Positions 11,322-23,601 are shown, counted from the stretch's first letter. The stretch: 64,000 nucleotides of DNA from Celoporthe dispersa (GCA_016584495.1 WAID01000006.1:1488001-1552000); one strand, 5' to 3'. Notes: generated by a model from the sequence alone, not told the origin. Program-made: numbers and translations.

Positions 11322-11808
11322 ATGGCGAAACAAAAGTCGACCAAGCATAGTACATCGCACTCGGGACGCCCCTCGGATCGCCCAGCCGCAGGTCAGAGCC
11401 ATCAGACATATACACATACACCGTAAGCATTATAACAAGTTCCGTTCACCTCGCCAGCCCACCAACACGCGGCCAAAGACAATCACTGAGCCCGGATCTA
11501 GGGCCACCCACTCGACAGCCGACTCACGCGCGGCACGCGCCCTCCAAGTCTTCGAGGCCCAGTTGACCCTGCTGGAGGAAGAGACCCAGAGGAGAACGCT
11601 GTCGAAGCAGCAGGACGGGGCGGCTGCTGCTGGCTCGGGCATGACTCCCACCGCAGACGAGCGTCATGTCTTTTCATCATTCCCGCCGTCCGCTTACGCC
11701 TCCTACGGACCCACGGCACAATTTGGAAACTCTTCGCTCTACTGGCCGGTGATCCCCGGGCAGAACACTTCAGGGACAACTAGCATGGCGCGAGACAAGA
11801 AGCACTAA
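11322..11808 (+). CDS. hypothetical protein, 135 residues
   Basis: Not a family I recognise. Two exons, 11,322-11,422 and 11,502-11,808, with a 79-base intron (donor gtaagc, acceptor atctag), give exactly 136 codons with the stop. The start context is gaaATGGC. The N-terminus is basic and Ser/Thr/His-rich (MAKQKSTKHSTSHSG). Residues about 45-75 form a likely amphipathic helix (ALQVFEAQLTLLEEETQR), and the C-terminal half is rich in Ser, Tyr and Pro. There is no signal peptide or membrane segment. Likely a small, disordered, cytoplasmic or nuclear protein. The intron is inferred because the ATG frame closes soon after 11,422, whereas the downstream frame has good codon bias to its stop. Confidence 0.6.
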
Positions 11809-13075
11809 AAGTAGCCTCCCGCCGGGGGAGGCGCATCACGAGAGCCCTGTCGGACCGCACGATCTTTTTTTTTTTTTGGGCCTATCCATCCTCTCTCCGC
11901 CACGGTCCTGCGACACTTCAGACCCCTAGAGAGCCAGACTTGATATGCAAGCTTGATAGAAGGGTTTCTTACAACGTTGACTGCCTGGCTCGGCTATGTC
12001 ACCGCCAGCAACAACGAAACAAGAGCCTCGCAACATCGGAGTCCTCGTCAGACCATCTCCAGAGAAGGTACTCTATATAATGTGCACAACTACAAGCTGG
12101 ATGATCGATCACGCTGCCGCCTACAACTACGCGTGCTCGAGACTACTCCTATATAATAGACCAGCAAGGAGAACCTTTCCTTGGCAGCACAGGACTACGT
12201 GGGCCTCCAGGGACCCGGTCCACGGAGTCTCGAAGGCCGGGGCTGTTTAGTCCTCTGGAAAGCTGCAACACGGAAGGCTATGTTCCTAGAAACCTAATGA
12301 GTAATGTGGCAACGAACATGAGGAGGCGTCTACGGATCCAAAGAGCAGTGCCCGGTTCGGAATGATCAGCAGCAGGAACATGGGAGTCCTGTGATTTGGC
12401 CAAAGAAGCAGAAGCAGCCAGGCATTATGGCTATGACCTGGAGTACGGTGGAAGAGGAAAGCATCGAAGAAAGCATGCATGTGGCATCTAACCATTGACT
12501 GCGCCTAGAACGGTGGCATTTATCAGGTCAATTCAGCGCGAGTGATGTCCTTTCGTCGTCAGTCTATTTAATAATGCATAGCCCCTCGTTCAGATAATGT
12601 TATCTGTGGTAGAATGCATTCCATTCCTATTATGTCTTACTTCTCACATTTCTCAGGTCCAAATGTCCAGTCCTCGGTTCCTACAAATGACACGAACCCG
12701 ACTACATGGCTTTCTAGCCCTTGGCACGTGGGGGCGTGCCGCCGCTGTCCAGTGATCCGATTGCACGGTGCTCAGATCTAAGACCTTGTATGTGTACGAC
12801 CAAGAGGTCAGAAGTTCTAGAAGATTTGCGAGGCTTCGGCGACCAAGAGCTTGGCCCACAGATCGCGATAGCACTGGAATGGGAGGACCCGCGCATCAAG
12901 AATTCCTAGAGCGGGTGTGCCGCCCTACGCACTTTAGAGTGTAAGCATTTCGTTCATTAAGAGGGTACATAAGCTGCCGGCCATACCTGCCATGGAAACC
13001 AGAAAGAAAACAAAACAAGCTCTACTTTCTCTCCATCTCGCCTGCGTCGCACACCACCGACTTCCTCACAACAAG
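11809..13075. other. spacer without a confident gene
   Basis: Contains a T-run at 11,865-11,877. Open frames at 12,650-12,910 on both strands have no clear codon bias or domain. The stretch 12,990-13,075 is the leader of the saposin-like gene; an upstream in-frame ATG at 12,992 would add 28 residues but would bury the signal peptide. Confidence 0.5.
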
Positions 13076-13474
13076 ATGGCCGCCCGTGTTACCCGTCTCG
13101 TGGGGCTCCTCGGAGCCATGGTAGCGTTCTCAACCACTGCCGTCTCCGGACAACGTATGAAGTTCTCTCCCTCGCAGCACTACCGAAGCAGCAAGAAACT
13201 GATCAATCGGCTCTTGTGCACAGTTTTGGGCACGGCGAACTGCATTGTCTGCGAAGTTCAAGCCGAGACGGCCCTCGCCTCGCTCGACGCGGGTGTGAGC
13301 GAGCCTCTGGTCGTGGCCGACCTGAAGAACTACTGCAGCGGGGGTGTGATCCAAGCCCTCCAGCTCGAAGGTGTATGTGACGGCTTTCTGGATGAGTTTG
13401 GGAACATACTGGTGCAGCTCGTGGCTGAGCATTTGGACCCTGAGACGGTTTGTGCGCTGCTGGATGGGTGCTAG
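13076..13474 (+). CDS. secreted saposin B-like protein
   Basis: About 132 residues if read without an intron. I chose the ATG at 13,076 because it places a signal peptide at the start (MAARVTRLVGLLGAMVAFS, then TTAVSG). The mature part has six cysteines in saposin order: CIVC, NYC, GVC, ETVC and a final DGC, with helical spacers such as FLDEFGNILVQLVAEHL. Saposin-type proteins are small, disulfide-locked helical bundles that bind lipids or membranes. A 69-base segment at 13,155-13,223 has a donor (gtatga) and an acceptor (tgcacag) and keeps frame if removed, so it may be an intron; removing it deletes a basic stretch before the domain and one further cysteine (RLLC). The domain call comes from cysteine spacing and helices only, without a search. 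Confidence 0.72.
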   Translation: MAARVTRLVGLLGAMVAFSTTAVSGQRMKFSPSQHYRSSKKLINRLLCTVLGTANCIVCEVQAETALASLDAGVSEPLVVADLKNYCSGGVIQALQLEGVCDGFLDEFGNILVQLVAEHLDPETVCALLDGC

Positions 13475-14745
13475 CAGCTATTGAGAGACGCGAGGCAGAG
13501 CAGGTGGGACAGATGTTCGGGTGATTTTGCCATTGACGTTAAATTAAGCTGCAGTCTATTTATGAGAAAGAAATGGAATTCGGTGATCTGCTGTTGAGAC
13601 TTGGAAGGGAGAGAGGGCTTGTAGGTATGATGATGGAATCTAAGACGAGTGTACTGAGCGCCTTCTTACCTTTCTTCAATGACAGATCCTGAGTGCAATA
13701 CCGTCCCTAATGTAACTTTCAGCAAATTGGGTGGGGAAATATATCTATCATACCTACTAAACTCATAAGAAGTGAGTGCCTTGAATGTTCTGCAAGTACT
13801 TGGCGTGCCGAAAAGCCCTGGCTGAGAATCTTATCCATCAGCATGTGCAGCGTCTAGGGGAGGACTCACCTGGTGGGTTCCTCAGTTTTGAGGTGGAGGC
13901 TGAGGCTCGGGCGAGGGCGCGTTGGAACGGCGGCGACGCTCATCATCTCCAGCACCCATGTTTTAAGCAGGTTTATGGTGGTGTTATGCCTAGAGGGTTT
14001 TGTTAGTGTCTGAGTGTACTTATATATAGGATGCTGGAGGTAAGTCAAGTAGGCAATGTCTGCTTAGCAGTGGAAGTGATGATGCAAACGAGGTGGTGAG
14101 TAGAGTTGAGAGGACCACTTGAGCTTATGATATAGGATTCTGGAGTCCTTGTTCACAAAGAGTACAATCGTATTGTGAGCCGATGGGACTCGGAACAGTT
14201 CAATAAGCTGGATAAAGAAGCTTTGTTGGTAGGCTCAGGGTCAAGATGACAAAGAACATTACCTCCCACCCGCTTCGGCGTACTACACAGGCTCACCTTT
14301 GGAGAAGAAATTACAAGGCTTTGTCATGTTAGCCCAACAAGGTTTGCTTTGTCTTCATCCACGTGTTTGTGCTGTCAGGCTAGCTGGCATCTGGGTGGGG
14401 GGGGGTCTCTCATATGCACCAGCAACACTTTGTAATGACTTTGGATAGGCAATGATGAATGATCGCGCAAGAAGGATGACGAGATCAATGATGCTGATAA
14501 CTTGCTGCCTAGTATTCATTCTGGATGTGCTTTGACAGTGCCTCTATAAGCATGATGTCTATGTACTTGAGCACCTATTTAAAGAAGAAAGGAAAAAACA
14601 AACGGAGAAGACAAGAGAGGAAGGGAGGGAGAAAGGAAAGAGGGAAGGAGAAAGGAGGGAAGAAAGGAGGGAGGAAAGAGGCAGGGAGCCATGGGTACCT
14701 TGTTTTTCATCTAATCAAACAGAACAAGCCAGTCTTGCTTCTTGT
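13475..14745. repeat. spacer with a purine-rich low-complexity tract
   Basis: No gene is seen. From about 14,580 to 14,690 the plus strand is almost pure purine with repeated GGGAGGAAAG-like units, next to the 3' end of the MFS gene. Such tracts can form triplexes; here it is simply recorded as low complexity. Confidence 0.6.
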
Positions 14746-16731
14746 TCACTTCTTCCTCTCGCCCAGCCTCGGCAGCTTCGCGGGCAGCAGCACCAGGACA
14801 CTAACCACCGCAACGCCCACACAGCACAAGAAGGTAGTCCTCACAGCCGCCTCATAGCTCTCCACCACTTGCTCCTGCACCGTCCCACCCAGCTTCGCCA
14901 CGGCCGCGACGCTCTCCCTCACCCTCTCCACGACCTCTCCCCGGCCCGCGAACCCGGCCGCCCGCGCCGCCTCGTCGGTGACATAGAGATCCAGATACCG
15001 CCACAACGAGTTCTGCACGACCAGGCTGGACCCGGCGATGCCCAGCACCATGCCCACGCTGCGCCACAGGATCAGCGTGCTCGTGACGGCGGCCTGCTCG
15101 CGCTGTTCGCTGGCGGCGAGGATGGCCATGAAGGTGCCTGGGTACTGGAAGCCCTGGCCCGTGGAGTGCGGGACGAGGCAGAGGAGGTAGGCGGGCATGG
15201 GCCAGCCCCTCTGCATGGAGGAGAGCGCGCAGGTGCCGACGAGGAAGCCCCAGGTGCCCAGGGTCATGGGCCACTTGAGGCGCCTGGTCCAGCCGACGAG
15301 GAAGCCCGTGGCCGTGCCCGAGGCGCTGGAGACGACGGTGATGATCATGAGACAGAGGCCCGAGGTGGTGGCCGAGGTGAGCAGGACGGCCTGGAAGAAC
15401 AGGGGCATGTTGAATATGATGGCGTTCATCATGAAGGCGGCGAGGGCGTTGCTGAAGATCATGTTGGCGTGGGGGCTGCGGCGGATCAGGTACAGGGGCA
15501 TGATGGGGCGGGTGGCGGTGGTCTCGGCGCGGAGGAAGAGGGGGAAGGTGACGCAGAAGATGGCGAGGGAGGCCAGCACAAAGGGGTGAGACCAGGGGAG
15601 GACGTTGCCGCCGAGGTTGAGGCCCAGGATGAGGAAGGTGATGGCGCTGGTGAGGAGGGCGGACCCCTGGAAGTCGAAGGTCCTCATGGCCTGGAGGAAG
15701 GTGGCCTTGTGGGCGGCCGTCGCGAGGCCCAGGTCGTGCGGGATGGTGAGGGCGGAGACGACCACGCACAGGAGCAGAGGCGGCACCTGGACACCAAACT
15801 CCCAGCGCCAGCCCAGGTAGTCCGCCATGAAGCCGCCCAGCGCCGCGCCGAGGGTCGCGCCCAGGCCGTAGACCGCGTTGATATAGCTCTGGTACGCGCC
15901 GCGGTGCTCTATGGGCACCAGGTCGCTCACGATGATGCTGCCCAGGATCGCGACGCCTCCCGCGCCCAGGCCGCACACCGCGCGCGCCGCGATGAAGCTC
16001 ACCATGCTCTGGGCCAGGGCGCACCACAGCGTGGCCAGGGCAAAGATGATCAGGGTGACGATGTAAGGCGTCTTGCGCCCGACGGTGTCGGACAGGCTTC
16101 CCAGGAGCGGCTGGAAGGCGGTCGAGGTCAGGAGGAAGGCCGTGGACAGCCACGAGGCCGAGTTGGAGCTGTGGAAATACGACGTGATGACGGGGTGCGA
16201 GGACGCCATCAGCGTCGAGTCGAAGTTGGAGAGGAAGTTGAGCGCCAGGACGTTGCTGAAGATCAGCCAGAACCGCCCGTACGAGATTTGCCCGTGGAAC
16301 GGGCTCGGCGCGGCGGCTTCTTCCTCGTCCACCGCCTCCGAGCTGCACACAGACGGGCGCCGACTGAACACCACCGCCTTGTGGTGCGAGCCATGACCTG
16401 TGCTGTACTTGCGATCCCCCCTCAGCAGCGGCGTCTCGCTCGACTCGGGGCCCAGCAGAGGGCCTGGCGTGTAAGACGTCGACTTGTTCAGGAGCAGGTC
16501 GAAGTCGTCGGGGTCGATGTCATCCGGGTCGCTGTCGTCGTCTTGTTGCCTCTCTCGGCGCCGCACCGCAGCAGCAGCATCCGTATCAAGATAATGTACT
16601 GATGCGCTGGCTCCAATCAGGGGCGTCTGCTCGTCCGGGGCAGTGTTGATCCCATGCGGCTGCTGCTGCTGCTGCTGCTGCGGACCGATCCCGCTGTGGA
16701 TATCATGACTGCCTTTGTCTAGGGAACTCAT
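14746..16731 (-). CDS. MFS transporter, VBA/Fnx vacuolar amino-acid type (DHA family)
   Basis: Intact single-exon gene of 661 residues, one of the few long genes here without a frame break. The first 150 residues are a hydrophilic, acidic N-terminal tail with a poly-Gln run and DDDSDPDDIDPDD. Then follow about 14 hydrophobic segments. The loop between TM2 and TM3 has the MFS motif A form GSLSDTVGRKTPY, and TM4 has RAVCGLGAGG. The order and the loop NAVYGLGATLGAALGG resemble drug:H+ antiporter-family members such as fission yeast Fnx1/Fnx2 and yeast Vba proteins, which move basic amino acids into the vacuole. A vacuolar location is plausible from the family and the long acidic tail, but plasma-membrane drug efflux cannot be excluded. 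The opposite strand carries a 577-codon open frame, a by-product of high GC. Confidence 0.88.
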   Translation of the reverse strand: MSSLDKGSHDIHSGIGPQQQQQQQPHGINTAPDEQTPLIGASASVHYLDTDAAAAVRRRERQQDDDSDPDDIDPDDFDLLLNKSTSYTPGPLLGPESSETPLLRGDRKYSTGHGSHHKAVVFSRRPSVCSSEAVDEEEAAAPSPFHGQISYGRFWLIFSNVLALNFLSNFDSTLMASSHPVITSYFHSSNSASWLSTAFLLTSTAFQPLLGSLSDTVGRKTPYIVTLIIFALATLWCALAQSMVSFIAARAVCGLGAGGVAILGSIIVSDLVPIEHRGAYQSYINAVYGLGATLGAALGGFMADYLGWRWEFGVQVPPLLLCVVVSALTIPHDLGLATAAHKATFLQAMRTFDFQGSALLTSAITFLILGLNLGGNVLPWSHPFVLASLAIFCVTFPLFLRAETTATRPIMPLYLIRRSPHANMIFSNALAAFMMNAIIFNMPLFFQAVLLTSATTSGLCLMIITVVSSASGTATGFLVGWTRRLKWPMTLGTWGFLVGTCALSSMQRGWPMPAYLLCLVPHSTGQGFQYPGTFMAILAASEQREQAAVTSTLILWRSVGMVLGIAGSSLVVQNSLWRYLDLYVTDEAARAAGFAGRGEVVERVRESVAAVAKLGGTVQEQVVESYEAAVRTTFLCCVGVAVVSVLVLLPAKLPRLGERKK

Positions 16732-17922
16732 TATGATGCTGACCTTGGCGGCGGCGAGAGATCATGTGAGTGAATGGCAACGCGGTGTCTATGTATGTGT
16801 ACACACTTCTCTTCTTCTTATTCCATCCCAAGAATGATCAAGCTACGGAGCAAGAAAAACCACTCTGGAGCAAATACAAAAAGAATATCTCCACAACGAA
16901 TGTGTGCTTACTGTAGTTCTCGTCGTGACTCGAGCAGTGACCAGTGCCGATGCCGGGACGGACGCAGTGTGTTGTTTGATCTCGGCCGATAATGACCCGG
17001 GTTTGAGTTGTGAATACAGAAGCCCGAGACAGAAAGACGACCAAGGATTGGGCTATACGGGAACTTTGAGGTCACAGCAACTTGGCAGGGGAAAAAAAAA
17101 AACGTATAACAAGGCAATACAGAATCTAAAATGCGGGGGTGGTTTGGGCCCTGGGAAAAAGAGAACTACCGATCTTTTTTGCCAGAATATCTATGCGGGT
17201 CCTTGTCATTGAGGCACAGTAAAAGAATGGGGTTCTGTGAGGAGAAGGGGGAAAGGCCCCCCCCACCCACACCAAAAGAAAAAAACGGGTGTGGGGGACC
17301 CTTTTCCTTTTACGATTGATGATGGATCCCTTGTTAAATAACAGGATCCGTCTTGGCTGCCTGTCGTGCTTCGAGGAGCAGCAGCGGTGACAAAACGCCA
17401 ACATACGAGTCAAGTAAGCATCGTGGGACCATGCATGTCAAGTCGCAATGGCTTTTCGGATCCTTTCTGTTCTGTTGTGCTATGGCCTTCCCCTCCCCGT
17501 TGAGCTGTGCTGCTTTTCTCGGTGTGCCACCTTTTCCCTGTAGACAATCTCCCTTCGTCTTTCTCTCACAAATGGGGTAGGTGAACCTTAGGACCTGTAA
17601 AGAATGGTATATGGAACACAGGAAAATGCTACACTCTTTCTTTCCTTCCTTTGCCCATCTTCTCCGCAAACACAAAAAAAAAAAAAAAAAAAGCCGTGAA
17701 CGCCGAAGAACCGTAAGCAGCCACTCCCCTTCCAGTTCCGTGTTGATGCATGTTGTGTGAGTGTACGACAGGTCAGATGGCCACGCTCTTGTCAGGTCCC
17801 GCATGTGAGGCGTATGCTAGTAACGTTTTTTTCTTCTTCTTTCGGTGCCATCCAGAACAAAAGTCCTGGCATTCCTCCTTTCCGATGCGCCTAGTGCTCC
17901 TCTTCCTCCAGCTTCTCATCCA
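16732..17922. other. spacer with poly-A tracts
   Basis: Promoter side of the MFS gene and 3' side of the Nup133 gene. Poly-A runs occur at 17,674-17,692 and 17,093-17,102, with a C-run at 17,257-17,263. No gene is seen. Confidence 0.5.
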
Positions 17923-20900
17923 TCAAGAGATCTCGTCCATCTCCTCGTCCTCCTCGATGCTGTCCACCACGTGGCCGTTGGCCGTGTCGTTGCCGTTGGC
18001 GAGGCTGCCATTGGCGCCATTCGTGCCATTAGCCCCAGCGTCGACCTTGTGGAACCGCACGGCCGTGTCTGCCGCCTCGTAAGCAGCTGAAGCCCACTTC
18101 ACCAGCTGGTTCTTGTCGGTAAACTTCTTCAGGGCCGCGTCCTCCCAGCGCATAGCCTCTGCGCGCTTCTCGAGCAGCGCCGGGTCGTCATTCTCAGAGC
18201 CGAAGCGCTCCTCCGAGGCCTCCGTGAAGACACCCTGAGCCTCCTGAGGGGCGATGATGTATACGTGATCTCTGTCAGCTCCGTTCATTTCGGAGACAGC
18301 AGAGAGAGCATGGCCGTGCAGGCGGGGCGCCTGGATGAGGGGATCATTCAGCCGCCATCGGATGCATGCCACCAAGGTGCAATAAGCCTGTGTCTGCCGC
18401 AGGATATTCAGCACCGCTTCGTCGTTCATGTTCTCCGTGTGGTTGACCTTGGACCAGTCGTCACGGATATAGCACCGTCGCCAGATGAGGCGCATCGCCT
18501 GCTGCTTCTGCGGGCCGTGGAGTGCCAGGTCGGCGATGCGGATGGCGTCCGAGAACAGATCCGTCTCCTGGCCGCCGACCTCGTCCAGCCGGATCAGGGT
18601 CAGGAGGTTGATCAGGGTCAGTGGCGCCATGGCTTTGTGCGCGACGAGCGAGCTCATGGCGTCCTGGAGGTCGTCCTGGAGCACCTTGTACTTCTTAGGG
18701 ATCTTAGGTGCAAAGGTCTGCATGGCGAGCTCGACGGCTGCCACGTCATCGACCGCGTCCTGGAAGGAGGGAGACAGGATCTGATAGAGCCGGTCCTGTA
18801 TGCGGATGATCTCCAGGTCCTTCTCGATGCGGACCAGCTCGGCGTCAAACTTTGCGGCCTTGCTGCGATCCTCGGCTGTGGCTTCTTTAGGATCTGCCCC
18901 TGCGCCATCGGCCAGCAGCGTGAGCTTGCCCAGGCTCAGCTCGATCTTCTTGCTCCAGACCTGTTCCTCCCTCTCGCCGACATCGACAAGTGTCCTGGCA
19001 GCCCTCTTGAGGTCCTTCTCGTGCTCAACGTCGTTGATCCACGAGACCTTGCCGAGCCGCTGGTCATTCCGCAGGAACATGGTCGCAAAGCCTTGCTTGT
19101 CCAAGGACGAGAAGTTCAGGATTTCCTGAGGACCACCGCGTTCGAGGAGCAGTTTGTAGGCCTCAAAGGCAAAGCTGGCACCGTACTCATCCATGTACTT
19201 GATGAGCTGCTGCTTCTTGCTGTCCATGCTGGCGCGCAGCTGGTCAGGTTTGCGCGACTTGCTGATTTCCGCCCTCAGGTCCATCATCTGGCTCACGACC
19301 AAGTGTGCCATGGCCCTGTTGATATGATACTTTTCGGCAATCCCGAGGGCTTCGTCGGTGAGCCCGTACTTGACGAGCTTCATGAGCAGGTCGGTGGTGC
19401 TGAGGATAACAGCTCGGCACTTCTCGCTGAAAGGCGTCCCGTTGTGGTCGATGCCCTCGTCTCCACTGCCATCGGACCACCTGATGTATTCGTGCAGAGT
19501 GAGGAAAAGCTGATCTATAAGATTTGGGAAGATGCCTCGGATCGATTCGAGAGTGTCTGCGATCTGTCCTCCATTCCTGGCATCCGCGGGGCGGTCGGCG
19601 TCGAGCCAGAGCTCGCTGAGCTCGATGAGGCGATAGAAATACTCGCAGATGAGTTCTGTCGATGTCCAGAACTTGGGCAGACCCTCGTAGTCCTCGGTCC
19701 TCAGGAGGATTCCTAGCTGCATGACCTCGCCACCAAGGCCGTAGAGGTCTAGCTTGCGCGCGCGGTACTCGCGAGCTCCGCGGAGTGTCTCGTAGAACAC
19801 AGTTACAGCCTCGTACAGCAGCCGCGTCATGGCTGCACCGTCGGCGAGCTGGTGCTTTCGGAACTGCTTGATCACCTGGTAGTTCCAGGGCAGGAAGACA
19901 TCCATATTGCCTGTGTCGTAAATAAACCAAGTGCGGGCGCGATCAAGTTCTCCAGATGATCGGTCGGGGGCCTTCTTGGCCTCCTCGTTGATGCATTCGA
20001 TGGCTTCCGACACGATCGTCTTCTTCTCGTGACCTGGCCGCTCGTTCAGGAACATCTCGTGCAGCCTCCAGACCTCTCGGGCCATGTTCAGCTTCTCGGC
20101 ATTCGCGAGCAGGTACCATTTGGTGCAGCGGTCCAGAGCAATCTTCTGCGCATTGAGATGCGACATGAGCTTGTCGAGCCAGATGCCGCGCTGTCGCAGG
20201 TTGGTGTCTGTCGCGGCTGAGCCTCCTGACAGTGCGGTCGGCTTGGACGCGAGGATCTCATCGGACAGCACAATGGCTGCGTGTGCCACATCGGAGTCAG
20301 AAAACTGCATGTTCCTCCGACCTTCGAATGCCAGCGGGTTATCGTCCTTCAGGCCATAGAAGACGGCCTGTTCCAGCTTGTCCTTTGCCGTTACTTCTGG
20401 AGGGTCCTCGCTGGCGAAGCGGTCCACGTCCGGGAGAGCAATCTTGACGACCCCGATGCCTCGAATCAGCAGCAACGCAGTGGGATTCTTAGTTCTGGGT
20501 CGGTGAGATCTCGAGGTCTCAGGCTCCTGACCTGGACCCTGCGGTTCTTCCAGTCCTGTGCCCACGATCTCGAGGGAGTCCTCGCTTCTCAGATCCACCA
20601 CGTCTTCGAAAGTCGCAGGGATGACGTGATTCTCCTCCTGTAACTGCGAATCAGGTGTCTCCCGGGGGCGCCGCCACCGAGGCGACGACAACAGCACGGT
20701 CGAAGATGATGTAGGCGACCAGCGCTGGCCTCGGGAGGTAGAGCCGTGGCTTGCCGGTCGCTGAAGGGTTGACGGGAGTTGTGTACGAGGAGATCGTCCT
20801 GATCATGCCAACCTGCGAGGCTTCACCCTGGACCTCGATCTCGACAAGGGCATACTGCGACTGGCGCCTATTGCTCAGAGCGACCAAGAGGAGGAGGTGC

Positions 20901-22305
20901 TGCGTACAGTCGTCGTCCTTGAGAAGGGCATCGCTCAACCGGCTGGCCTGGGTGTATTTCTCCTCGATATTTCTGGGCACGAATGTGAAGTCGACAACCT
21001 CGAAGTCGAGGCCCGAAGTAAGCCCCGGAAGGATCTGGTGGAGGCCATACAGAATGGCGTCACGCGTGTCGACGCTGGCGATGATCTCGTGGTGCCCTCC
21101 GCGCTGTACCCGCCAGGCGTGCAATCTCCCTGCTTTTGTCGCCGCCACGACATTCCTCGGGCCGGCTCGGCTGGTAGGATCGACCCTCACAGCTGCGAGA
21201 TCGCCACGCTGTACTGCTGATTTCAGCGCGTTTTTGAGACCCCCAAAGAAGCTGTCTAAGACCCCAGAAGACTGGCCCCATGTGGTCCGGAGAAACTGTA
21301 TGGCTATTGCGGGCTTCCCCTGGCCATCACGGACACTGAGGTGTGCCAACCGCCCACTGCTAAAGGCTAGTATAAAACCTGCAGAGTCGGCCCTGGTCAC
21401 CTGCACAACATGCTCGCCTCCGAACAGGCCGGGGATCGTGTCCTCGACGCCCGTTCTCTGCTGTGTGAAATAGTCGAGGGTCGCTGCGCTGGAGATGTGT
21501 TCCCAGAACGAGATCTTCCCGCTCATGGGCATGATCACCACGAGACCAGGCTCTTCGTTCGAGGTGCCCGGGGAGACGAAGGCCCCGAGGGGCAGTGGGT
21601 CGGACGTGTGCTTCGAGGGATATGGGAGGGTGAACGTAAACGTCTCGGGTGAGGGGCTTGTGGAGGCATACTGCCAGACGAAGGCGTGCGTGTGAGTAAG
21701 ACAGAGGGCGAAGCCGTTGGAGGCATCGAGCACACCGTGTTGTCGGCCTAGCTGCCTGTCAGTCATCTCTGGGGGCTCGTGAGATCCTACTTGGCAATGC
21801 TCACCAGCAGTATCTGCGCGGACCCTATCCGGTAGTGCCTGCAGCTTGCTCACGGTATACGCGCTCGTCTTTGTCTGTGGAGAGACCTTGAGGTCAGCGA
21901 AACATGAAAACAGCAACAGGCAGGTGGGCAGTCGCCATGTAGGCCGGAACACGACTCACCAGTTCCACGCTGCCATCGCTCTTGCTTGTCCGCTCGCCCT
22001 GCTTGGGCTTTTTTGACCGCACTGTGACCTCCCGACGGAATGTTTTCGCGGCGGGTGCCGTGCTGTCCAGGCCGTCGGGCTTCGAGGGCAGCCGCGCGAT
22101 CTTATCGTGCTTGACCTCGAGCATCTCTGGCTGGGAGCTCTTGACCTCGGGGTTGGTGAAGGTGGACTCGGTCAGGGGGGCCGCGCTGTCGCTTCGCCTT
22201 GGGTTGTTGGGTCAGGCTGTTGTCACCGCTCGGATTGCGCTGTCGTCGGCGGCTGCGGGTTGCCATGGCAGGGCCTCCAGCGCTGTTCTGCGATGGAGAG
22301 AACAT
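17923..22305 (-). CDS. NUP133: nucleoporin Nup133, two frame breaks
   Basis: Component of the Y-shaped (Nup84) complex of the nuclear pore scaffold. Three exons, 22,305-21,960, 21,874-21,805 and 21,747-17,923, give about 1,412 residues. The introns are 85 and 57 bases with good borders (gtgagt/ccacag, gtgagc/gctag). The N-terminus is basic and disordered (RSRRRQR, an NLS-like stretch), then a beta-propeller (for example VLDASNGFALCL, GKISFWEHI, VVAATKAGRLHAW), then a long helical C-terminal half ending in a Gly/Asn-rich acidic tail. Frame breaks lie at 22,175-22,180 (six Gs on plus, five restore the frame) and at 20,661-20,668 (CCCGGGGG, one base too many). With both allowed for, the gene closes to whole codons. 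I judge it a functional, essential-type gene with base-call errors. Confidence 0.88.
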
Positions 22306-23601
22306 GGCGGCGGTGAGGTGAGGATGGATGGCCTAACTGCCGACGCGGTTGGTGATGGCTACCAGGAGCTGCACAGAAGAGCTGCAGCAGCCGTGGGAAT
22401 GATAGGGTCGATACGATTGCGATGGAAAAAGTGCGCCTATTCCATGCTCGGGGAGTGGATCGTAACGCGCAAGGTAAGGTGCAAGCAGTCAGCCGCGAAA
22501 GGTGGAAGAGAGAGGATGCGAGTGTTGTTGACGGCTCGCGCGCTGCGGTTGAAAGGCTTTGGGGAGTACAGCGCAGATCGCAAAGTCGGCCGGTCGTGCG
22601 CGAACCTCTCCAGTGACTGTAGACGAGCAACTTGAAGATGGGCAGAGCCAGATCAAGCCAGGTCAGGCCACACAGGCACCAGGAAAGGTTGTTGTTTTTG
22701 ATGGTGAAGGTCGCCGAGACAAAGATTGGCCTCTCAACTTTTCCAGGCTCGACAGGTCAGGTCAACACTCAGCTGGTCTGTGCCCCCCGGACAGGTACAG
22801 TATGGTATACATACTATGGCACTATGGTAGCAGGGTATTGGCCCTGGATGGCCTTTGACTGGCAGGGCAGCAGGGCAGCAGGGGCGGGCACAGGAGCTCT
22901 TCCCCACAGCACTAAGCTCTAAACGGTCACTGGCTAGCGCAGACCCAGCTGCATGGGCCCAGGGTCTTTGTCACAGTGCTCCCTTTTTCTTTTCTCTTCC
23001 TTTTCGCCCAGTGCAAACATACATACCACAGGAGATGAAAGAACATCCTTCAGTGCCCTGTGTAACTAGGTATCCAATGATATCGACAAATGATTATAAG
23101 GACATACTCAGAGTATTTGAGGGCCATTGTTCATACTCTGAGATCAATGCCACAAACAGTTTGGAGCCTAGCTATTCTCTCAGGAGTCACAGTACTATGT
23201 AATAAGTACACAGTAAAAAGAACACAGTACCTGGGTGCGCAGGACCTACCTTGGCTAAGTACTACCTCAGTAGCTAACTGATTACATCATTGTTGACTGT
23301 GAGCCTCACTTGTGGCTGATAACCCCAGATACTGCTGTGGCCTACTATAATGGTAACGAAATAGAAAGGACGAGTGTTGATATCATCACCACCTGAACCT
23401 CAACATTTCCATTCTCAACACCATCACCACCACATTCATGGCCTCGATGAGAGCTTAGTGAGCCTATCACAAATCCTGTCTACACCTTGCATGTTTTGTA
23501 TCATTATTCACAGAATGTATCGCAAGCATTTATAAATTTTTTCTCCTCTCTTCTTTATGCTGTCTCAATTTCATTGCTAGCATATACTTACTCTGTCGAG
23601 G
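22306..23601. promoter_or_regulatory. divergent spacer between Nup133 and the AFG1-like gene
   Basis: About 1.3 kb upstream of both genes. Open frames up to 217 codons at 21,982-22,635 are antisense or chance. The region 23,000-23,600 is AT-rich with no coding character. No further gene is seen. Confidence 0.45.

Noticed and set aside
12992..13075. upstream ATG of the saposin-like gene
   Set aside because: It would place 28 residues before the signal peptide and abolish secretion; the ATG at 13,076 is the better start.
14869..16602. 577-codon open frame opposite the MFS gene
   Set aside because: Antisense of a real transporter with strong G/C third positions; the translation is Arg/Glu/Gly/His-rich without domains.
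18265..19716. 483-codon open frame opposite Nup133
   Set aside because: Shadow of the Nup133 helical region; no recognised domain and no start context.
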